DNA of 64,000 nt from Lysobacteraceae bacterium. GTDB lineage: Bacteria > Pseudomonadota > Gammaproteobacteria > Xanthomonadales > Xanthomonadaceae. Under the pieces are notes generated by a model. The model saw only the letters and a program-made list of their open reading frames with translations, was not told where the DNA came from and did no database searches. The stretch is from the NCBI GenBank assembly GCA_031263725.1, contig JAISFF010000052.1, positions 1 to 64,000 of the forward strand, in the 5' to 3' direction. The translations under genes were made by a program, and so were the position numbers. Position 1 is the stretch's first letter; every line of letters begins with the position of its first letter. Positions 18,299 to 30,105 of this stretch are shown here, in pieces.

Positions 18299-18985
18299 AT
18301 GAGCGTCCTGCGATTCGATAATGTCAGCAAGCACTACCCCGGCGGCCACCAGGCACTGGCGGATGTCAGTTTCGATATGGCGCAGGGCGAGATGCTGTTC
18401 GTGACCGGACATTCCGGCGCCGGCAAAAGCACGCTGCTCAGACTGATCCATCTCAGCGAGCGGCCCACGCAGGGCACCATCGTCTTCGGCGAGCGCAACC
18501 TGCAGACCATCCGCGGCCGCCGCGTCCCGCTGCACCGGCGCGAAGTCGGCGTGGTCTACCAGGATCATCGCCTGCTGATGGACCGCAGCGTCGCCGAAAA
18601 CATCGCCTTGCCGCTGATCCTGTGCGGTACGCCGCGCGGCGAAGTCGGAAAGCGGGTCTATTCGGTGCTCAGGCGCATGGGCTTGGCGCATCGGGAGAAG
18701 TCATTGCCCTCGCAGCTCTCGGCCGGCGAACAGCAACGTGTCGGCATCGCCCGCGCCATCATCGGCGAACCGCGATTGCTGGTGGCCGACGAACCGACCG
18801 GCAACCTCGACCCGGCGCTGGCCGCCGAGATCATGACGCTGTTTGCCGAAATGCCGGAACGCGGCACCAGCGTTCTGGTGGTCAGCCACGACCTGCCGCT
18901 GCTGAAGCGCATGCGCAAACGGGTCTTGGTGCTGGATCACGGCCGCCTGGTGGACGACATCGCTCCGGAGGACTTGGCCGAATGA
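18299..18985 (+). CDS. ftsE: cell-division ABC ATPase FtsE
   Basis: A 228-residue ATPase that pairs with FtsX to activate periplasmic amidases at the septum. Walker A is GHSGAGKST (residues ~41-49), the Q-loop VVYQDHRLL, the signature LSAGEQQRV, Walker [13 protein letters not shown], and the H-loop [23 protein letters not shown] at the start is typical FtsE. The ATG at 18299 removes a short Arg/His-rich extension. The stop overlaps the ftsX start by 3 bases, so the two are translationally coupled. Confidence 0.95.
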   Translation: MSVLRFDNVSKHYPGGHQALADVSFDMAQGEMLFVTGHSGAGKSTLLRLIHLSERPTQGTIVFGERNLQTIRGRRVPLHRREVGVVYQDHRLLMDRSVAENIALPLILCGTPRGEVGKRVYSVLRRMGLAHREKSLPSQLSAGEQQRVGIARAIIGEPRLLVADEPTGNLDPALAAEIMTLFAEMPERGTSVLVVSHDLPLLKRMRKRVLVLDHGRLVDDIAPEDLAE

Positions 18986-19935
18986 ACACCGCATCGGTAT
19001 CGCACGTCGGCAAAAAAGCATCGCGCCCGCGCGTCTGGTTCGACCACCAGGTCCATAGCGCCTTTTTCAGTCTCGGCCGAACCGTGCGCCGGCCCTGGTC
19101 AACGCTGCTGACGATCGCGGTGATGGGCGTCGCCCTGGCCCTGCCGCTGGGGCTATCCATCGTCATGGACAATCTCCAGCATTTCGCCGGCAGCGTGCAG
19201 CAGTCCCGCGAGATCAACCTGTTCCTGAAGATGGACGTGGCGAACGACGCGGCCACCGCACTTGCCGAAACATTGCGCGAACGCGCCGACGTGGCCGAAG
19301 CCGAAATCCGCACCCCCGAACAGGGGCTGGCCGAACTGCGCGAAACCGGCGGCCTTTCCGATGCCATCGACGCATTGGAAGACAATCCCCTGCCAGTACT
19401 GCTGATCGTCACCCCGCAGGAGAACAGTGATGACGCGGCGCTGGCCGCCGCGCTGGCGGCCCTGCCCGCAGCCGACCTGGTCCAGCACGATGCCGTCTGG
19501 CGCCAGCGGCTGGATGCCTGGCTGCGGTTCGGCGGCCGCGTGGTCTGGGTTCTGGCGGTACTGTTGGGTCTGGGCGCGTTGCTCGTGGTCGGCAATACGG
19601 TCCGCCTGGATATCCAGGCGCGGCGCGAGGAAATCGAGGTGATGCAGCTGCTGGGCGCCAGCGATGGTTTCATCCGGCGTCCATTCCTGTATCTTGGAGC
19701 TTGGTACGGTCTTGGCGCCGGCCTGTTGGCATTGGGATTGCTGACAGCGGCGGCACTGGCTCTGCGGGAGCCGCTGGCGACTCTCAGCAGCAGCTATGGC
19801 AGCCATTTCGTACTGAAGGGACTGGCGGCCGGGCCTGTCGCGCTGGTACTTCTGGGAACAATCCTGCTTGGTTGGCTGGGCGCATGGGGGGTGACAGGTC
19901 ATTTTCTTCGCCAGACCAGGCCGATGGGGTCGTGA
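18982..19935 (+). CDS. ftsX: cell-division permease-like protein FtsX
   Basis: A 317-residue inner-membrane partner of FtsE. A cytoplasmic N-terminal arm (to ~45) leads into TM1 (LLTIAVMGVALALPLGLSIV), then a periplasmic domain of ~120 residues (DNLQHFAGSVQQSREINLFL and onward). Three further helices follow (WVLAVLLGLGALLVVGNTV, LGAGLLALGLLTAAALAL and ALVLLGTILLGWLGAWGV), with the IEVMQLLGASDGFIRRPFL coupling block between them. This is the canonical FtsX plan. The start ATG lies in the ftsE stop. Confidence 0.94.
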   Translation: MNTASVSHVGKKASRPRVWFDHQVHSAFFSLGRTVRRPWSTLLTIAVMGVALALPLGLSIVMDNLQHFAGSVQQSREINLFLKMDVANDAATALAETLRERADVAEAEIRTPEQGLAELRETGGLSDAIDALEDNPLPVLLIVTPQENSDDAALAAALAALPAADLVQHDAVWRQRLDAWLRFGGRVVWVLAVLLGLGALLVVGNTVRLDIQARREEIEVMQLLGASDGFIRRPFLYLGAWYGLGAGLLALGLLTAAALALREPLATLSSSYGSHFVLKGLAAGPVALVLLGTILLGWLGAWGVTGHFLRQTRPMGS

Positions 19936-19945
19936 CGGTATCCGA

Positions 19946-20800
19946 ATGCAAGCACAAGAACTCAAATACCTGGTCAATGATTCGCCGCGCATCATGGTGG
20001 TCGACGGCTCGCGGCTGATGCGCAAGCTGATCACCGATGTGCTCAAGCGCGAACTGCCCGGTGTCGAAGTCATCGGCTGCGCCAACCTCGCCGAGGCCAA
20101 CGCGGCCTTGGCCAAGAACCTGGTGGACCTGGTCACCACCTCGCTGGTGCTGCCCGACGGCGATGGCCTGGAGCTGGCCAAACAGGTCCGCGAGAGCGCT
20201 GGCCAGGCTCACGTCCCGATCATTGTGGTTTCCGGCGATGCCCAGCAGCATCTGATCGACCGCAAATTCAACGAATACATCACCGACTACTTCGACAAAT
20301 CGCTCGGCAACGAGGCGCTGGGTGCCTTCATCCTCGGCTACGCCCAGCCGCAGCCGATTTCTGGCGCCACCATCCTGTATATCGAGGACAGTCGCGTTGT
20401 GGCCGAAGCCACCAAGCGCATGCTCGAACGCCACAAGCTGCATGTCGTGCATGTAGTGAAGGCCGAGGACGCATTCGCGTTGCTGACGGCCGAGTCGCTG
20501 GGAATGACCCAGTTCCCGGTCGACTTGGTATTGACCGACGTCATACTGAAGGGCGAACTCAGCGGCCGCGATGTGGTGCAGCGCATCCGCGTGGATTTCG
20601 CCTACGATATGCAGCGCCTGCCGGTGCTGATCATGACCGGCGACAGCAATCCGGAGAATCAATCGCAACTGCTGCGCGACGGCGCCAACGACCTGGTGCT
20701 GAAACCCATCGAGGAAAGGTTGCTGGTGACCAAGGTACTGTTCCAGCTGCGTCTGTCGCGGATCAACCGGCAAAGAGAAAAGGAGGCCGTCGCGTCATGA
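19946..20800 (+). CDS. double-receiver response regulator, first receiver degenerate
   Basis: A 284-residue protein made of two REC domains and no output domain. REC1 (~15-125) has [12 protein letters not shown], where the acidic pair is reduced, and [17 protein letters not shown], in which the phosphoacceptor Asp position holds Ser. The switch VVSGD and a Lys in YFDKSLG remain. REC2 (~142-275) looks active: [18 protein letters not shown] with the acceptor Asp, LIMTGDS and LVLKPIEE. No kinase gene is adjacent. It sits 10 bases after ftsX and overlaps ung by 4 bases, so it belongs to the same transcript. A phosphotransfer or docking role is likely; REC1 probably acts as a dimerisation or pseudo-receiver unit. 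Confidence 0.85.
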   Translation: MQAQELKYLVNDSPRIMVVDGSRLMRKLITDVLKRELPGVEVIGCANLAEANAALAKNLVDLVTTSLVLPDGDGLELAKQVRESAGQAHVPIIVVSGDAQQHLIDRKFNEYITDYFDKSLGNEALGAFILGYAQPQPISGATILYIEDSRVVAEATKRMLERHKLHVVHVVKAEDAFALLTAESLGMTQFPVDLVLTDVILKGELSGRDVVQRIRVDFAYDMQRLPVLIMTGDSNPENQSQLLRDGANDLVLKPIEERLLVTKVLFQLRLSRINRQREKEAVAS

Positions 20801-21519
20801 GTGAAACAATGGACAGGATCAAGCTGGAACCTTCCTGGAAAGCGCATGTCGGCGACTGGCTGCTGCGGCCGGAAATGCGGGAACTGTCCGGATTTCTGCG
20901 CCAGCGCAAGGCGGCCGGTGCGCGTATCTTCCCGCCGGGAAGCCAGATCTTCTCCGCTTTCGGCGCAACGCCTTTCGACTCGGTCAAGGTCGTCATCCTG
21001 GGCCAAGATCCTTACCACGGCCCCGGCCAGGCTCACGGACTGTGTTTCTCGGTGGCGCCGGGAGTGCCCGCACCGCCATCGCTGGACAATATCTTCAAGG
21101 AAATCGAACAGGAACTCGGAATCCAGCGCCCCGATCATGGCTGTCTGTTGCCGTGGGCACGGCAGGGCGTGCTTCTGCTCAATGCGGTGCTGACCGTCGA
21201 GCAGGGCCGCGCCGGCGCGCACCAGGGCAAGGGCTGGGAAGGTTTCACCGACCACGTCATCGAGACACTGGCCAACGAACGGGAAAACCTGGTCTTCCTG
21301 CTGTGGGGCAGCTATGCACAAGCCAAGGGCAAAGTGATAGACCCTCGCCGGCACAAGGTGCTCAAGGCGCCGCATCCTTCTCCGCTGTCCGCGCACCGGG
21401 GATTCTTCGGTTGTGGCCACTTCGCCGCGGCCAACCAATATTTGGCCCAGCATGGCCAGACGCCGATCGACTGGGCATTGCCACCTCGTTCGCAACTGGA
21501 ACTTCAGGTACGGGACTGA
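20797..21519 (+). CDS. ung: uracil-DNA glycosylase
   Basis: A 240-residue family 1 UDG that removes uracil from DNA to start base excision repair. Motif [21 protein letters not shown] (near residues 64-83) carries the catalytic Asp, FLLWGSYAQ is the middle motif, and the leucine-loop motif [17 protein letters not shown] (near 192) carries the catalytic His. The start overlaps the regulator stop (ATGA), indicating coupling. Full length. Confidence 0.96.
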   Translation: MSETMDRIKLEPSWKAHVGDWLLRPEMRELSGFLRQRKAAGARIFPPGSQIFSAFGATPFDSVKVVILGQDPYHGPGQAHGLCFSVAPGVPAPPSLDNIFKEIEQELGIQRPDHGCLLPWARQGVLLLNAVLTVEQGRAGAHQGKGWEGFTDHVIETLANERENLVFLLWGSYAQAKGKVIDPRRHKVLKAPHPSPLSAHRGFFGCGHFAAANQYLAQHGQTPIDWALPPRSQLELQVRD

Positions 21520-21794
21520 ATCCCAAGCATCCTGGAATCTGCCTCCGAGCGGGACAAGTGGCCCGGCACAGAGTTTGGGCTTTTCTTCGGCCCTGATGAT
21601 TCACTCTATTGTCTCGATCGTGATATCCAATGTGATATTCACAGCGAATAGATGTCGCCGGAGTATGCTTGGATTCGGATGATGCTTGGTTGGATTCGAC
21701 ATCATTCAAGGCTAGTTGTTCTATTGATACAACGGTTAGGAACTAATTGGCGCGTTAGCAGTCAAACGCTGCGATTGCTAAAATCCGGACGACT

Positions 21795-22664
21795 ATGACA
21801 CAGACACTCTCTACTGCCTTGGTTGCCAACAACCTTCCGATCCCCAGTCCGCTGGGTTCGCTGGATGCCTATGTTGGCGCCGTTTACCAGATTCCGATTC
21901 TGTCGGTGGATCAGGAGCAAGCGCTTGCCCGCCGTTTTCGTGAAAACGATGACCTCGAAGCGGCGCAGGATCTGGTGCATTCGCATCTACGCTTCGTCGT
22001 GCACGTGGCGCGCGGCTACAACGGCTATGGCCTGCAACTGGGCGACCTGGTCCAGGAAGGCAACATCGGCCTGATGAAGGCGGTCAAGCGTTTCGACCCC
22101 GACATGGGCGTGCGTCTGGTCAGCTTCGCCGTGCACTGGATCCGTGCCGAAATCCACGAGTTCATCCTGAAGAACTGGCGCATCGTCAAAGTCGCCACCA
22201 CCAAGGCCCAGCGCAAGCTGTTCTTCAATCTGCGCAAGGCCAAGACCCGTCTGGGCTGGATGAACGCCGAGGAAGTGCGGACGGTCGCCAAGGATCTGAA
22301 CGTCTCCGAACGCGAAGTCCTGGAAATGGAATCCCGCCTGTCCGGTCGCGACATCGGCTTCGATGCCCCTGATGACAACGAGGATGCGCCGCCGTCGCCG
22401 GTTTCCTATCTGGAGGCCGGTGGCGAAGATCCGTCGCAGGCCTATGAGCGGATCGACAGCGAGGAAAACCAGCTCGGGCTGCTGAAGGAAGGCCTGGGAG
22501 AACTGGATGATCGCTCACGCGACATCATCCGGCGTCGCTGGCTGGACGAAGACGGCAAGGTCACGCTGCAGGAGCTGGCCGACGAATACAACGTCTCGGC
22601 CGAGCGCATTCGCCAGATCGAAGCGGCAGCGATGAAGAAAATGCGTTCGCTGCTGATGGCGTGA
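21795..22664 (+). CDS. rpoH: heat-shock sigma factor RpoH (sigma-32)
   Basis: A 289-residue sigma-70 family group 3 factor. Region 1.2 starts at [20 protein letters not shown], and region 2 holds [39 protein letters not shown] and [20 protein letters not shown]. The RpoH box follows ([20 protein letters not shown]), which is specific to sigma-32. Region 4 is ITLQ-like ([20 protein letters not shown]). It directs RNA polymerase to chaperone and protease promoters. The 275-bp upstream region is AT-richer than its surroundings, with a TGCTAAAAT that could be an extended -10 about 20 bases before the ATG. A strong terminator follows. Confidence 0.96.
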   Translation: MTQTLSTALVANNLPIPSPLGSLDAYVGAVYQIPILSVDQEQALARRFRENDDLEAAQDLVHSHLRFVVHVARGYNGYGLQLGDLVQEGNIGLMKAVKRFDPDMGVRLVSFAVHWIRAEIHEFILKNWRIVKVATTKAQRKLFFNLRKAKTRLGWMNAEEVRTVAKDLNVSEREVLEMESRLSGRDIGFDAPDDNEDAPPSPVSYLEAGGEDPSQAYERIDSEENQLGLLKEGLGELDDRSRDIIRRRWLDEDGKVTLQELADEYNVSAERIRQIEAAAMKKMRSLLMA

Positions 22665-22693
22665 TCCGCCGAAGCGGTACTGCCGCAACTCTG

Positions 22694-22730
22694 GAGGCTG
22701 GATAGACCGCACTATCCAGCCTCTTCATTT
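22694..22730 (+). terminator. intrinsic terminator of rpoH
   Basis: A perfect 12-bp stem GAGGCTGGATAG / CTATCCAGCCTC with loop ACCGCA, followed by TTCATTT, lies 30 bases past the rpoH stop. Confidence 0.9.
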
Positions 22731-22861
22731 GGGGGGCCGATGGAACGGCCGTCGCCGCGATCCAGCGACGGAGGCCGGGTGGCGCCCGCTCTGGACTTGT
22801 CCGAAGATGGCACCGGTACGCTTTCATCCGGGCGTGGCCACCATTCGTACAGGAACAGACG

Positions 22862-23632
22862 ATGAGCAATGACATTGAAAAACGAATCGCGGTACTGATC
22901 GATGCCGACAATGCCCCGGCATCCAAGATCGATGTGATACTGGCCGAGGTGGCGCGTTACGGCGTCGCCAATGTGCGGCGTGCCTACGGCAACTGGAAGA
23001 GTCCCAATCTGAAGAGTTGGGAAGAGGTTCTGCATACCTACGCCATCCGCCCGATCCAGCAGTTCGCATACAGCAAGGGCAAGAATGCCTCCGACATGGC
23101 AATGGTGATCGATGCGATGGATCTGCTGTACGCCGAAAATCTGGACGGTTTCGCCATCGTATCCAGCGATGCGGATTTCACTCCGCTGGTCATGCGCCTG
23201 CTGACCGATGGCGTCAAGGTGTACGGTTTCGGCGAACAGAAAACGCCGGAACCGTTCGTCAACGCCTGCTCCAAGTTCACCTATCTGGAGGCGCTCGGCT
23301 CCTCCGGCCACAATCCGGCCGACGATGGCCCCGACAGCCGGCGCACGCCGAAGGAACTGCGCGCCGATACGCGTCTGGTGCAAATGCTGCGCAGTGCCGT
23401 CGCTGCCGCCAGCGGCGAGGACGGGTGGGCCAATCTGAGCGCGGTCGGCAGCCAGGTCAGCAACCAGGCCTCGTTCGATTCGCGCAACTACGGCTATGCC
23501 AAGCTCAGCGAACTGGTGCGGGCTACCGGCCTGTTCGGAATCAAGCAGGACGGCAAAACCCTCCTCATCAGCAACCAGGCGGAAAAGCCGAAGAAATCGG
23601 CGACGAAAGCCAAGGCCAATGGCGGCAAATAG
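22862..23632 (+). CDS. NYN-domain nuclease-like protein with a C-terminal LOTUS (OST-HTH) domain
   Basis: A 256-residue protein. Residues ~8-140 are a LabA/Limkain-type NYN (PIN-like) domain with the acidic residues of the RNase site: AVLIDADNAP, the KNASDMAMVIDAMDLLY block and FAIVSSDADFTPLVMRL. Residues ~165-235 read as an OST-HTH/LOTUS domain (RADTRLVQMLRSAVAAASGE, then YGYAKLSELVRATGLFGIKQ), an RNA-binding module. The tail is Lys-rich. This architecture is the bacterial counterpart of MARF1-type proteins and suggests an RNA-cleaving or RNA-binding role in the cytoplasm. It is monocistronic after the rpoH terminator. Confidence 0.87.
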   Translation: MSNDIEKRIAVLIDADNAPASKIDVILAEVARYGVANVRRAYGNWKSPNLKSWEEVLHTYAIRPIQQFAYSKGKNASDMAMVIDAMDLLYAENLDGFAIVSSDADFTPLVMRLLTDGVKVYGFGEQKTPEPFVNACSKFTYLEALGSSGHNPADDGPDSRRTPKELRADTRLVQMLRSAVAAASGEDGWANLSAVGSQVSNQASFDSRNYGYAKLSELVRATGLFGIKQDGKTLLISNQAEKPKKSATKAKANGGK

Positions 23633-23779
23633 GACTTGGCGCGAGGCCACAGGCACAGGCACATCGCCTCGATGACCGTTCCGCGACATCCACCGCAGTC
23701 CGCGCAAAGCCGGAGTGCGTCCCGGAAGGCACGCACGGCCTGATCGCTTTCCGCGACCGGGCCACGATCATGCATGTCG

Positions 23780-25447
<1,668 letters not shown>

Positions 25448-25951
25448 TTTTGATTCTCTTGTCTGTGCCCGATCGTTGGTCTGCCTGTAAAGAACGCGCG
25501 CAAAAGCGGGACCCCGAATCCACGTAGCCCCGAGCATGCGATTCCGTCTTTCCACCAGATGCCACAGGAAGGCTACTGATAACGCAACGCAACAGACAAC
25601 CCACATTGGTCTATGCAGCTAAAGTCGGTCCGGCCGACTCGGTACATGCCGCCATGCGCGCATCGCGCCATCGATAACCGCCACATGCTGCTCGCGCGCG
25701 CTAATCCCTTAGTCGAAAGGATGCATCCCGATCGACGCCGCGTCTTCGCAGGCATCCATCGTCTATCGCATGGACGCAGCCGCGAGCATTTGAACAAAAT
25801 CAGGTAATTGTACGAGTCCGGAAAATTCCGGCGGGTCCATCCGGCCATTTGGATATTGCCCGGCCTCCGCCGGCCACATCTCCGCTGTCATTGACGCGGC
25901 AGGACCGATGCGTCTAGATTGACCTTTACGTAAACGTCAACTAGCGGCTCC
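25448..25951. other. 504-bp divergent control region between acyl-CoA synthetase and liuR
   Basis: It holds the liuR promoter and operator at its right end. I see no gene in the remainder. A short inverted repeat CCGGAAAATTCCGG near 25817-25830 is the only other structure noted. Confidence 0.5.
25891..25940 (+). promoter_or_regulatory. liuR promoter with LiuR operator
   Basis: TTGACG (25891-25896), an 18-bp spacer and TAGATT (25915-25920) form a good sigma-70 promoter. Directly over the start point, 25919-25940, lies an inverted repeat: outer halves TTGAC and GTCAA around the palindrome TTTACGTAAA. This matches the kind of TTTACGTAAA palindrome described for LiuR, the MerR-type repressor of leucine/isovalerate genes. 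The liuR ATG begins 12 bases later without a clear ribosome site. Confidence 0.75.
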
Positions 25952-26422
25952 ATGACCACTTACAGCATTTCCGACCTCGCCCGCGAACTGGACATCACCA
26001 CGCGTGCGATTCGCTTCTACGAGGAGCAAGGCCTGCTCAGCCCGGAACGACATGGCCAGGACCGGATCTATTCCGACAAGGACCGGGTCGCCTTGAAGCT
26101 GATCCTGCGCGGCAAGCGCATCGGTTTCTCGCTGGCCGAATGCAAGGCGCTGATCGAACTGTACGACCCGGCCAGCGGCAACCAGAAGCAGTTGCAGACC
26201 ATGCTGGAAAAGCTGTCCGAACAGCGCGCCAAGCTGGAGCAGCAAATGCTCGACATCCGGCAGATGCGGCTGGAGCTGGAAACCGCGGAAGAACGCTGCC
26301 GCATCGCGCTCACGCAATCGATGGGCCGCCAGAAAGTCAAGACCAAAATCTCCAAAAGCGGCGCGAAGTTCGCGGCCAAACGCGCCCCGCGCGCCACTTC
26401 CCCCTCAAGATCGAACAAGTGA
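25952..26422 (+). CDS. liuR: MerR-family regulator LiuR
   Basis: A 156-residue regulator. The winged helix is at the N-terminus ([20 protein letters not shown], then [19 protein letters not shown]), with a coiled coil at residues ~85-120 ([20 protein letters not shown]) and a Lys/Arg/Ser-rich tail. There are no metal-binding Cys residues, as expected for the acyl-CoA- or amino-acid-responsive branch. It should sense a leucine-pathway CoA intermediate and control its own operon through the site at 25919-25940. It is the first gene of the liu operon, 7 bases before liuA. Confidence 0.92.
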   Translation: MTTYSISDLARELDITTRAIRFYEEQGLLSPERHGQDRIYSDKDRVALKLILRGKRIGFSLAECKALIELYDPASGNQKQLQTMLEKLSEQRAKLEQQMLDIRQMRLELETAEERCRIALTQSMGRQKVKTKISKSGAKFAAKRAPRATSPSRSNK

Positions 26423-26429
26423 GACACGC

Positions 26430-27596
26430 ATGAGCTACTCCAGCCTGAATTTCGCACTCGGTGAAACCGTCGACATGCTGCGCGAACAGACGCAGCGACT
26501 GGTCGCCACGGAACTGGCCCCGCGCGCCGCCCGGATCGACCTGGAAAACCAATTCCCCGCCGATCTTTGGCGCAAGTTCGGCGATATGGGATTGCTCGGC
26601 ATCACCGTCGGCGAGGAATACGGCGGTTCGGCGCTGGGCTATCTGGCGCACGTGATCGCAATGGAGGAGATCAGCCGCGGCTCCGCTTCGGTCGGACTCT
26701 CCTACGGCGCGCACTCCAACCTCTGCGTCAACCAGATCCATCGCAACGGTACTCCCGCGCAGAAAGCGAAATATCTGCCGAAGCTGGTCTCCGGCGAGCA
26801 TATCGGCGCATTGGCCATGAGCGAGCCGAATGCCGGCTCCGATGTGGTGTCGATGAAACTGCGCGCCGACCGCAAGGCCGATCGCTATGTGCTCAACGGC
26901 AGCAAGATGTGGATCACCAACGGTCCGGACGCGGATACCTATGTGATCTATGCCAAGACCGATGTCGATCTCGGACCGCAGGGCATCACCGCCTTCATCG
27001 TCGAACGCGATTGCACGGGTTTCGCGCGCGGACCCAAGCTCGACAAGCTCGGCATGCGCGGTTCCAACACCTGCGAGCTGGTCTTCGACAATGTCGAAGT
27101 ACCCGAGGAAAACGTGCTGGGCAAGGTCAACGGCGGCGTCCGCGTGCTGATGAGCGGACTGGATTACGAGCGCGCGGTGCTGGCCGGCGGTCCCGTGGGC
27201 ATCATGCAGGCCAGCCTGGATGTGGTCATTCCCTATATCCACGATCGCAGGCAGTTCGGCCGCAGCATCGGCGAATTCCAGCTGATCCAGGGCAAGGTGG
27301 CCGACATGTACGCCACGCTGAACGCCTGCCGCGCCTATCTGTACGCCGTGGCCGCCGCCTGCGACCGCGGCGAGACCACCCGCAAGGATGCGGCGGGCGT
27401 GATCCTCTACACCGCCGAGCGCGCCACGCGGATGGCGCTGGATGCGATCCAGATCCTCGGCGGCAACGGGTATATCAACGAGTTCCCGGCCGGCCGGTTG
27501 CTGCGCGATGCCAAGCTGTACGAAATCGGCGCGGGGACCAGCGAAATCCGCCGGATGCTGATCGGCCGCGAGCTGTTCAACGAGACCCGGAGCTGA
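26430..27596 (+). CDS. liuA: isovaleryl-CoA dehydrogenase
   Basis: A 388-residue FAD-dependent acyl-CoA dehydrogenase that oxidises isovaleryl-CoA to 3-methylcrotonyl-CoA in leucine breakdown. Visible signatures are [40 protein letters not shown], the [11 protein letters not shown] block, the catalytic Glu in [17 protein letters not shown] (the isovaleryl-CoA dehydrogenase position) and the C-terminal [20 protein letters not shown] block. Full length and tightly linked to liuR. Confidence 0.95.
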   Translation: MSYSSLNFALGETVDMLREQTQRLVATELAPRAARIDLENQFPADLWRKFGDMGLLGITVGEEYGGSALGYLAHVIAMEEISRGSASVGLSYGAHSNLCVNQIHRNGTPAQKAKYLPKLVSGEHIGALAMSEPNAGSDVVSMKLRADRKADRYVLNGSKMWITNGPDADTYVIYAKTDVDLGPQGITAFIVERDCTGFARGPKLDKLGMRGSNTCELVFDNVEVPEENVLGKVNGGVRVLMSGLDYERAVLAGGPVGIMQASLDVVIPYIHDRRQFGRSIGEFQLIQGKVADMYATLNACRAYLYAVAAACDRGETTRKDAAGVILYTAERATRMALDAIQILGGNGYINEFPAGRLLRDAKLYEIGAGTSEIRRMLIGRELFNETRS

Positions 27597-27645
27597 ACAT
27601 GCGCGGCTCCGATTTCATCCGAATCGCGCCGATGGAGCATCTGCC

Positions 27646-29253
27646 ATGAGCATCCTGCAATCCCGGATCAATCCGCGCTCGCCGGAATACATCGCCAATC
27701 ATGCGGCGATGCAGGCATTGGTGGACGACCTGCAACGGGTGCTGGAACAAGTGCGCGAAGGCGGCGGCGCCAAGGCGCAGCAACGGCATGTCGCGCGAGG
27801 CAAATTGCTGGTGCGCGACCGCATCGATACCTTGCTCGATCCCGGATCGCCTTTCCTCGAAATCGCGCCACTGGCCGCGCACGAGGTCTACGGCGAAGAT
27901 GTCGCCGCCGCCGGCGTCGTTGCCGGCATCGGCCGTGTCGAAGGCGTCGAGTGCATGATCGTGGCCAACGATGCCACGGTCAAAGGCGGCAGCTATTATC
28001 CGCTGACGGTGAAAAAACACCTGCGCGCACAGGCCATCGCGCAGGAGAACCGCCTGCCCTGCATCTATCTGGTGGACTCGGGCGGCGCCAACCTGCCACG
28101 CCAGGACGAAGTGTTCCCGGATCGCGAACACTTCGGTCGGATCTTCTTCAACCAGGCCACGATGAGCGCAGCGGGGATTCCGCAAATCGCGGTGGTGATG
28201 GGTTCCTGCACCGCGGGTGGCGCCTACGTGCCGGCAATGTCGGACGAAACCATCATGGTGCGCAATCAGGCCACGATCTTTCTGGCCGGTCCGCCATTGG
28301 TCCGCGCCGCCACCGGCGAGGTCGTCAGCGCCGAAGACCTGGGCGGCGCCGACGTGCATTGCAAGGTTTCCGGCGTTGCCGATCACTATGCGGAAAACGA
28401 CGAACATGCGCTGGCAATCGCGCGTCACTGCGTCGGCCGTCTCAACTGGAACAAACAGGGCCGCCTGCTGACCCGGCCCGGTGCGCAACCGCATTACCCC
28501 GGGGAACAGTTGTATGGCGTGATTCCCACCGATTCCAAGCAGCCGTTCGATGTGCGCGAAGTGATCGCGCGGCTGGTCGATGGCAGCGCGTTCGACGAAT
28601 TCAAGGCGCTGTACGGCACCACGCTGGTCTGCGGCTTCGCCCACCTGCACGGCTACCCGGTGGCGATCCTGGCCAACAACGGCATCCTGTTTTCCGAATC
28701 GGCGCAGAAGGGCGCGCATTTCATCGAGCTGGCCTGCCAGCGCGGCATTCCCCTGCTGTTCCTGCAGAACATCACCGGCTTCATGGTCGGACAGAAATAC
28801 GAGGCCGGCGGTATCGCCAAGCATGGCGCCAAGCTGGTCACCGCCGTCGCCTGCGCGCGCGTGCCCAAGTTCACCGTCATCATCGGCGGCAGTTTCGGCG
28901 CCGGCAATTACGGCATGTGCGGCCGCGCCTACGATCCTCGATTCCTGTGGACGTGGCCGAACGCGCGCATCTCGGTGATGGGCGGCGAGCAGGCGGCGGG
29001 CGTACTGGCCCAGGTCAAGCGCGAACAGGCCGAACGCGCCGGAGAAACCTTCGGCAGCGAGGACGAAGCGCAATTGAAACGACCGATCCTGGAACAGTAC
29101 GAGCGACAGGGCCATCCGTACTATTCCAGCGCGCGGCTGTGGGACGACGGCGTGATCGATCCGGCGCAAACACGGGAAGTGCTGGCGCTGGCATTGTCGG
29201 CCGCACTGAACGCACCGATCGAACCGACCCGGTTCGGCGTATTCCGCATGTAA
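27646..29253 (+). CDS. liuB: 3-methylcrotonyl-CoA carboxylase, beta (carboxyltransferase) subunit
   Basis: A 535-residue carboxyltransferase that moves the carboxyl group from biotin to 3-methylcrotonyl-CoA. It has both crotonase-like halves: N-terminal [20 protein letters not shown] (first residues being IYLVD) and [20 protein letters not shown], and C-terminal [39 protein letters not shown] and [13 protein letters not shown]. These residues match methylcrotonyl rather than propionyl carboxylases. It partners with liuD, two genes downstream. Confidence 0.95.
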   Translation: MSILQSRINPRSPEYIANHAAMQALVDDLQRVLEQVREGGGAKAQQRHVARGKLLVRDRIDTLLDPGSPFLEIAPLAAHEVYGEDVAAAGVVAGIGRVEGVECMIVANDATVKGGSYYPLTVKKHLRAQAIAQENRLPCIYLVDSGGANLPRQDEVFPDREHFGRIFFNQATMSAAGIPQIAVVMGSCTAGGAYVPAMSDETIMVRNQATIFLAGPPLVRAATGEVVSAEDLGGADVHCKVSGVADHYAENDEHALAIARHCVGRLNWNKQGRLLTRPGAQPHYPGEQLYGVIPTDSKQPFDVREVIARLVDGSAFDEFKALYGTTLVCGFAHLHGYPVAILANNGILFSESAQKGAHFIELACQRGIPLLFLQNITGFMVGQKYEAGGIAKHGAKLVTAVACARVPKFTVIIGGSFGAGNYGMCGRAYDPRFLWTWPNARISVMGGEQAAGVLAQVKREQAERAGETFGSEDEAQLKRPILEQYERQGHPYYSSARLWDDGVIDPAQTREVLALALSAALNAPIEPTRFGVFRM

Positions 29254-29280
29254 TCGCGAGCAGCGAACGGGAACGAAACG

Positions 29281-30105
29281 ATGAGCAAATTCGACACCAT
29301 CGAACTGGAAACCGATCCACGCGGCTTTGCCACCTTGTGGCTGGATCGCCCGGACAAGAACAATGCCTTCAATGCCGCCATGATCGAGGAACTGATCGCC
29401 GCATTGCAGCAGGTGCAGTCCAGCGGGACTTTGCGTTTCCTGATACTGCGCGGCCGTGGCCGGCATTTTTCCGCCGGCGCCGATCTGGCCTGGATGCAGC
29501 AATCGGCGCAGCTCGATTACACCGCCAATCTGGCCGATGCGCGCCGGCTCAGCGAACTGATGCATACGCTTTACTCGCTGCGCATTCCCGCGCTGGCGGT
29601 CGTGCAGGGCGCCGCCTTCGGCGGTGCGCTCGGATTGATCTGCTGCTGCGACATCGCCATCGGCGCCGATGATGCGCAGCTGTCGCTATCGGAAGTGCGC
29701 ATCGGTCTGGCGCCAGCGGTAATCAGTCCCTACGTCGTGCAGGCCATCGGCGAACGCGCCGCCCGGCGCTATGCGATCAGCGCGGAGCGTTTCGGCGGCG
29801 AGCAGGCGCTGGCGCTGGGCCTGTTCGCGGAATGCCGCCCGTCCAGCGAGCTGGATACCGCATTGGCACGCTGGATCGATCTGCTGCAAGCCAACGGCCC
29901 GCATGCCATGCAGGCCACCAAGGCGCTGCTGCGCAAGGTCGGCAGCGGCATGTCCACGCCGGAGCTGCGCCGGCATACCGAGACCGTCATCGCCGGCATC
30001 CGCGTCAACGCCGAGGGACAGGAAGGACTGCGCGCCTTCCTCGAAAAACGGTCGCCCGCATGGCGGGACGCCGCATCGCCGCACAACAGGAAGCCATCCC
30101 CATGA
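29281..30105 (+). CDS. liuC: 3-methylglutaconyl-CoA hydratase (enoyl-CoA hydratase family)
   Basis: A 274-residue crotonase-fold enzyme that hydrates 3-methylglutaconyl-CoA to HMG-CoA. The family blocks are LDRPDKNNAFNAAMIEEL, the oxyanion-hole GRGRHFSAGADLAWM and QGAAFGGALGLICCCDIAIG, with catalytic Glu in LSEVRIGLAPAVISPYV. It lies between the two carboxylase subunits, the standard liu order, and its stop overlaps the liuD start by 4 bases. Confidence 0.93.
   Translation: MSKFDTIELETDPRGFATLWLDRPDKNNAFNAAMIEELIAALQQVQSSGTLRFLILRGRGRHFSAGADLAWMQQSAQLDYTANLADARRLSELMHTLYSLRIPALAVVQGAAFGGALGLICCCDIAIGADDAQLSLSEVRIGLAPAVISPYVVQAIGERAARRYAISAERFGGEQALALGLFAECRPSSELDTALARWIDLLQANGPHAMQATKALLRKVGSGMSTPELRRHTETVIAGIRVNAEGQEGLRAFLEKRSPAWRDAASPHNRKPSP

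Noticed and set aside
25817-25830. CCGGAAAATTCCGG as an operator
   Set aside because: Short imperfect palindrome with a two- to four-base loop, not repeated near any other promoter in the window.
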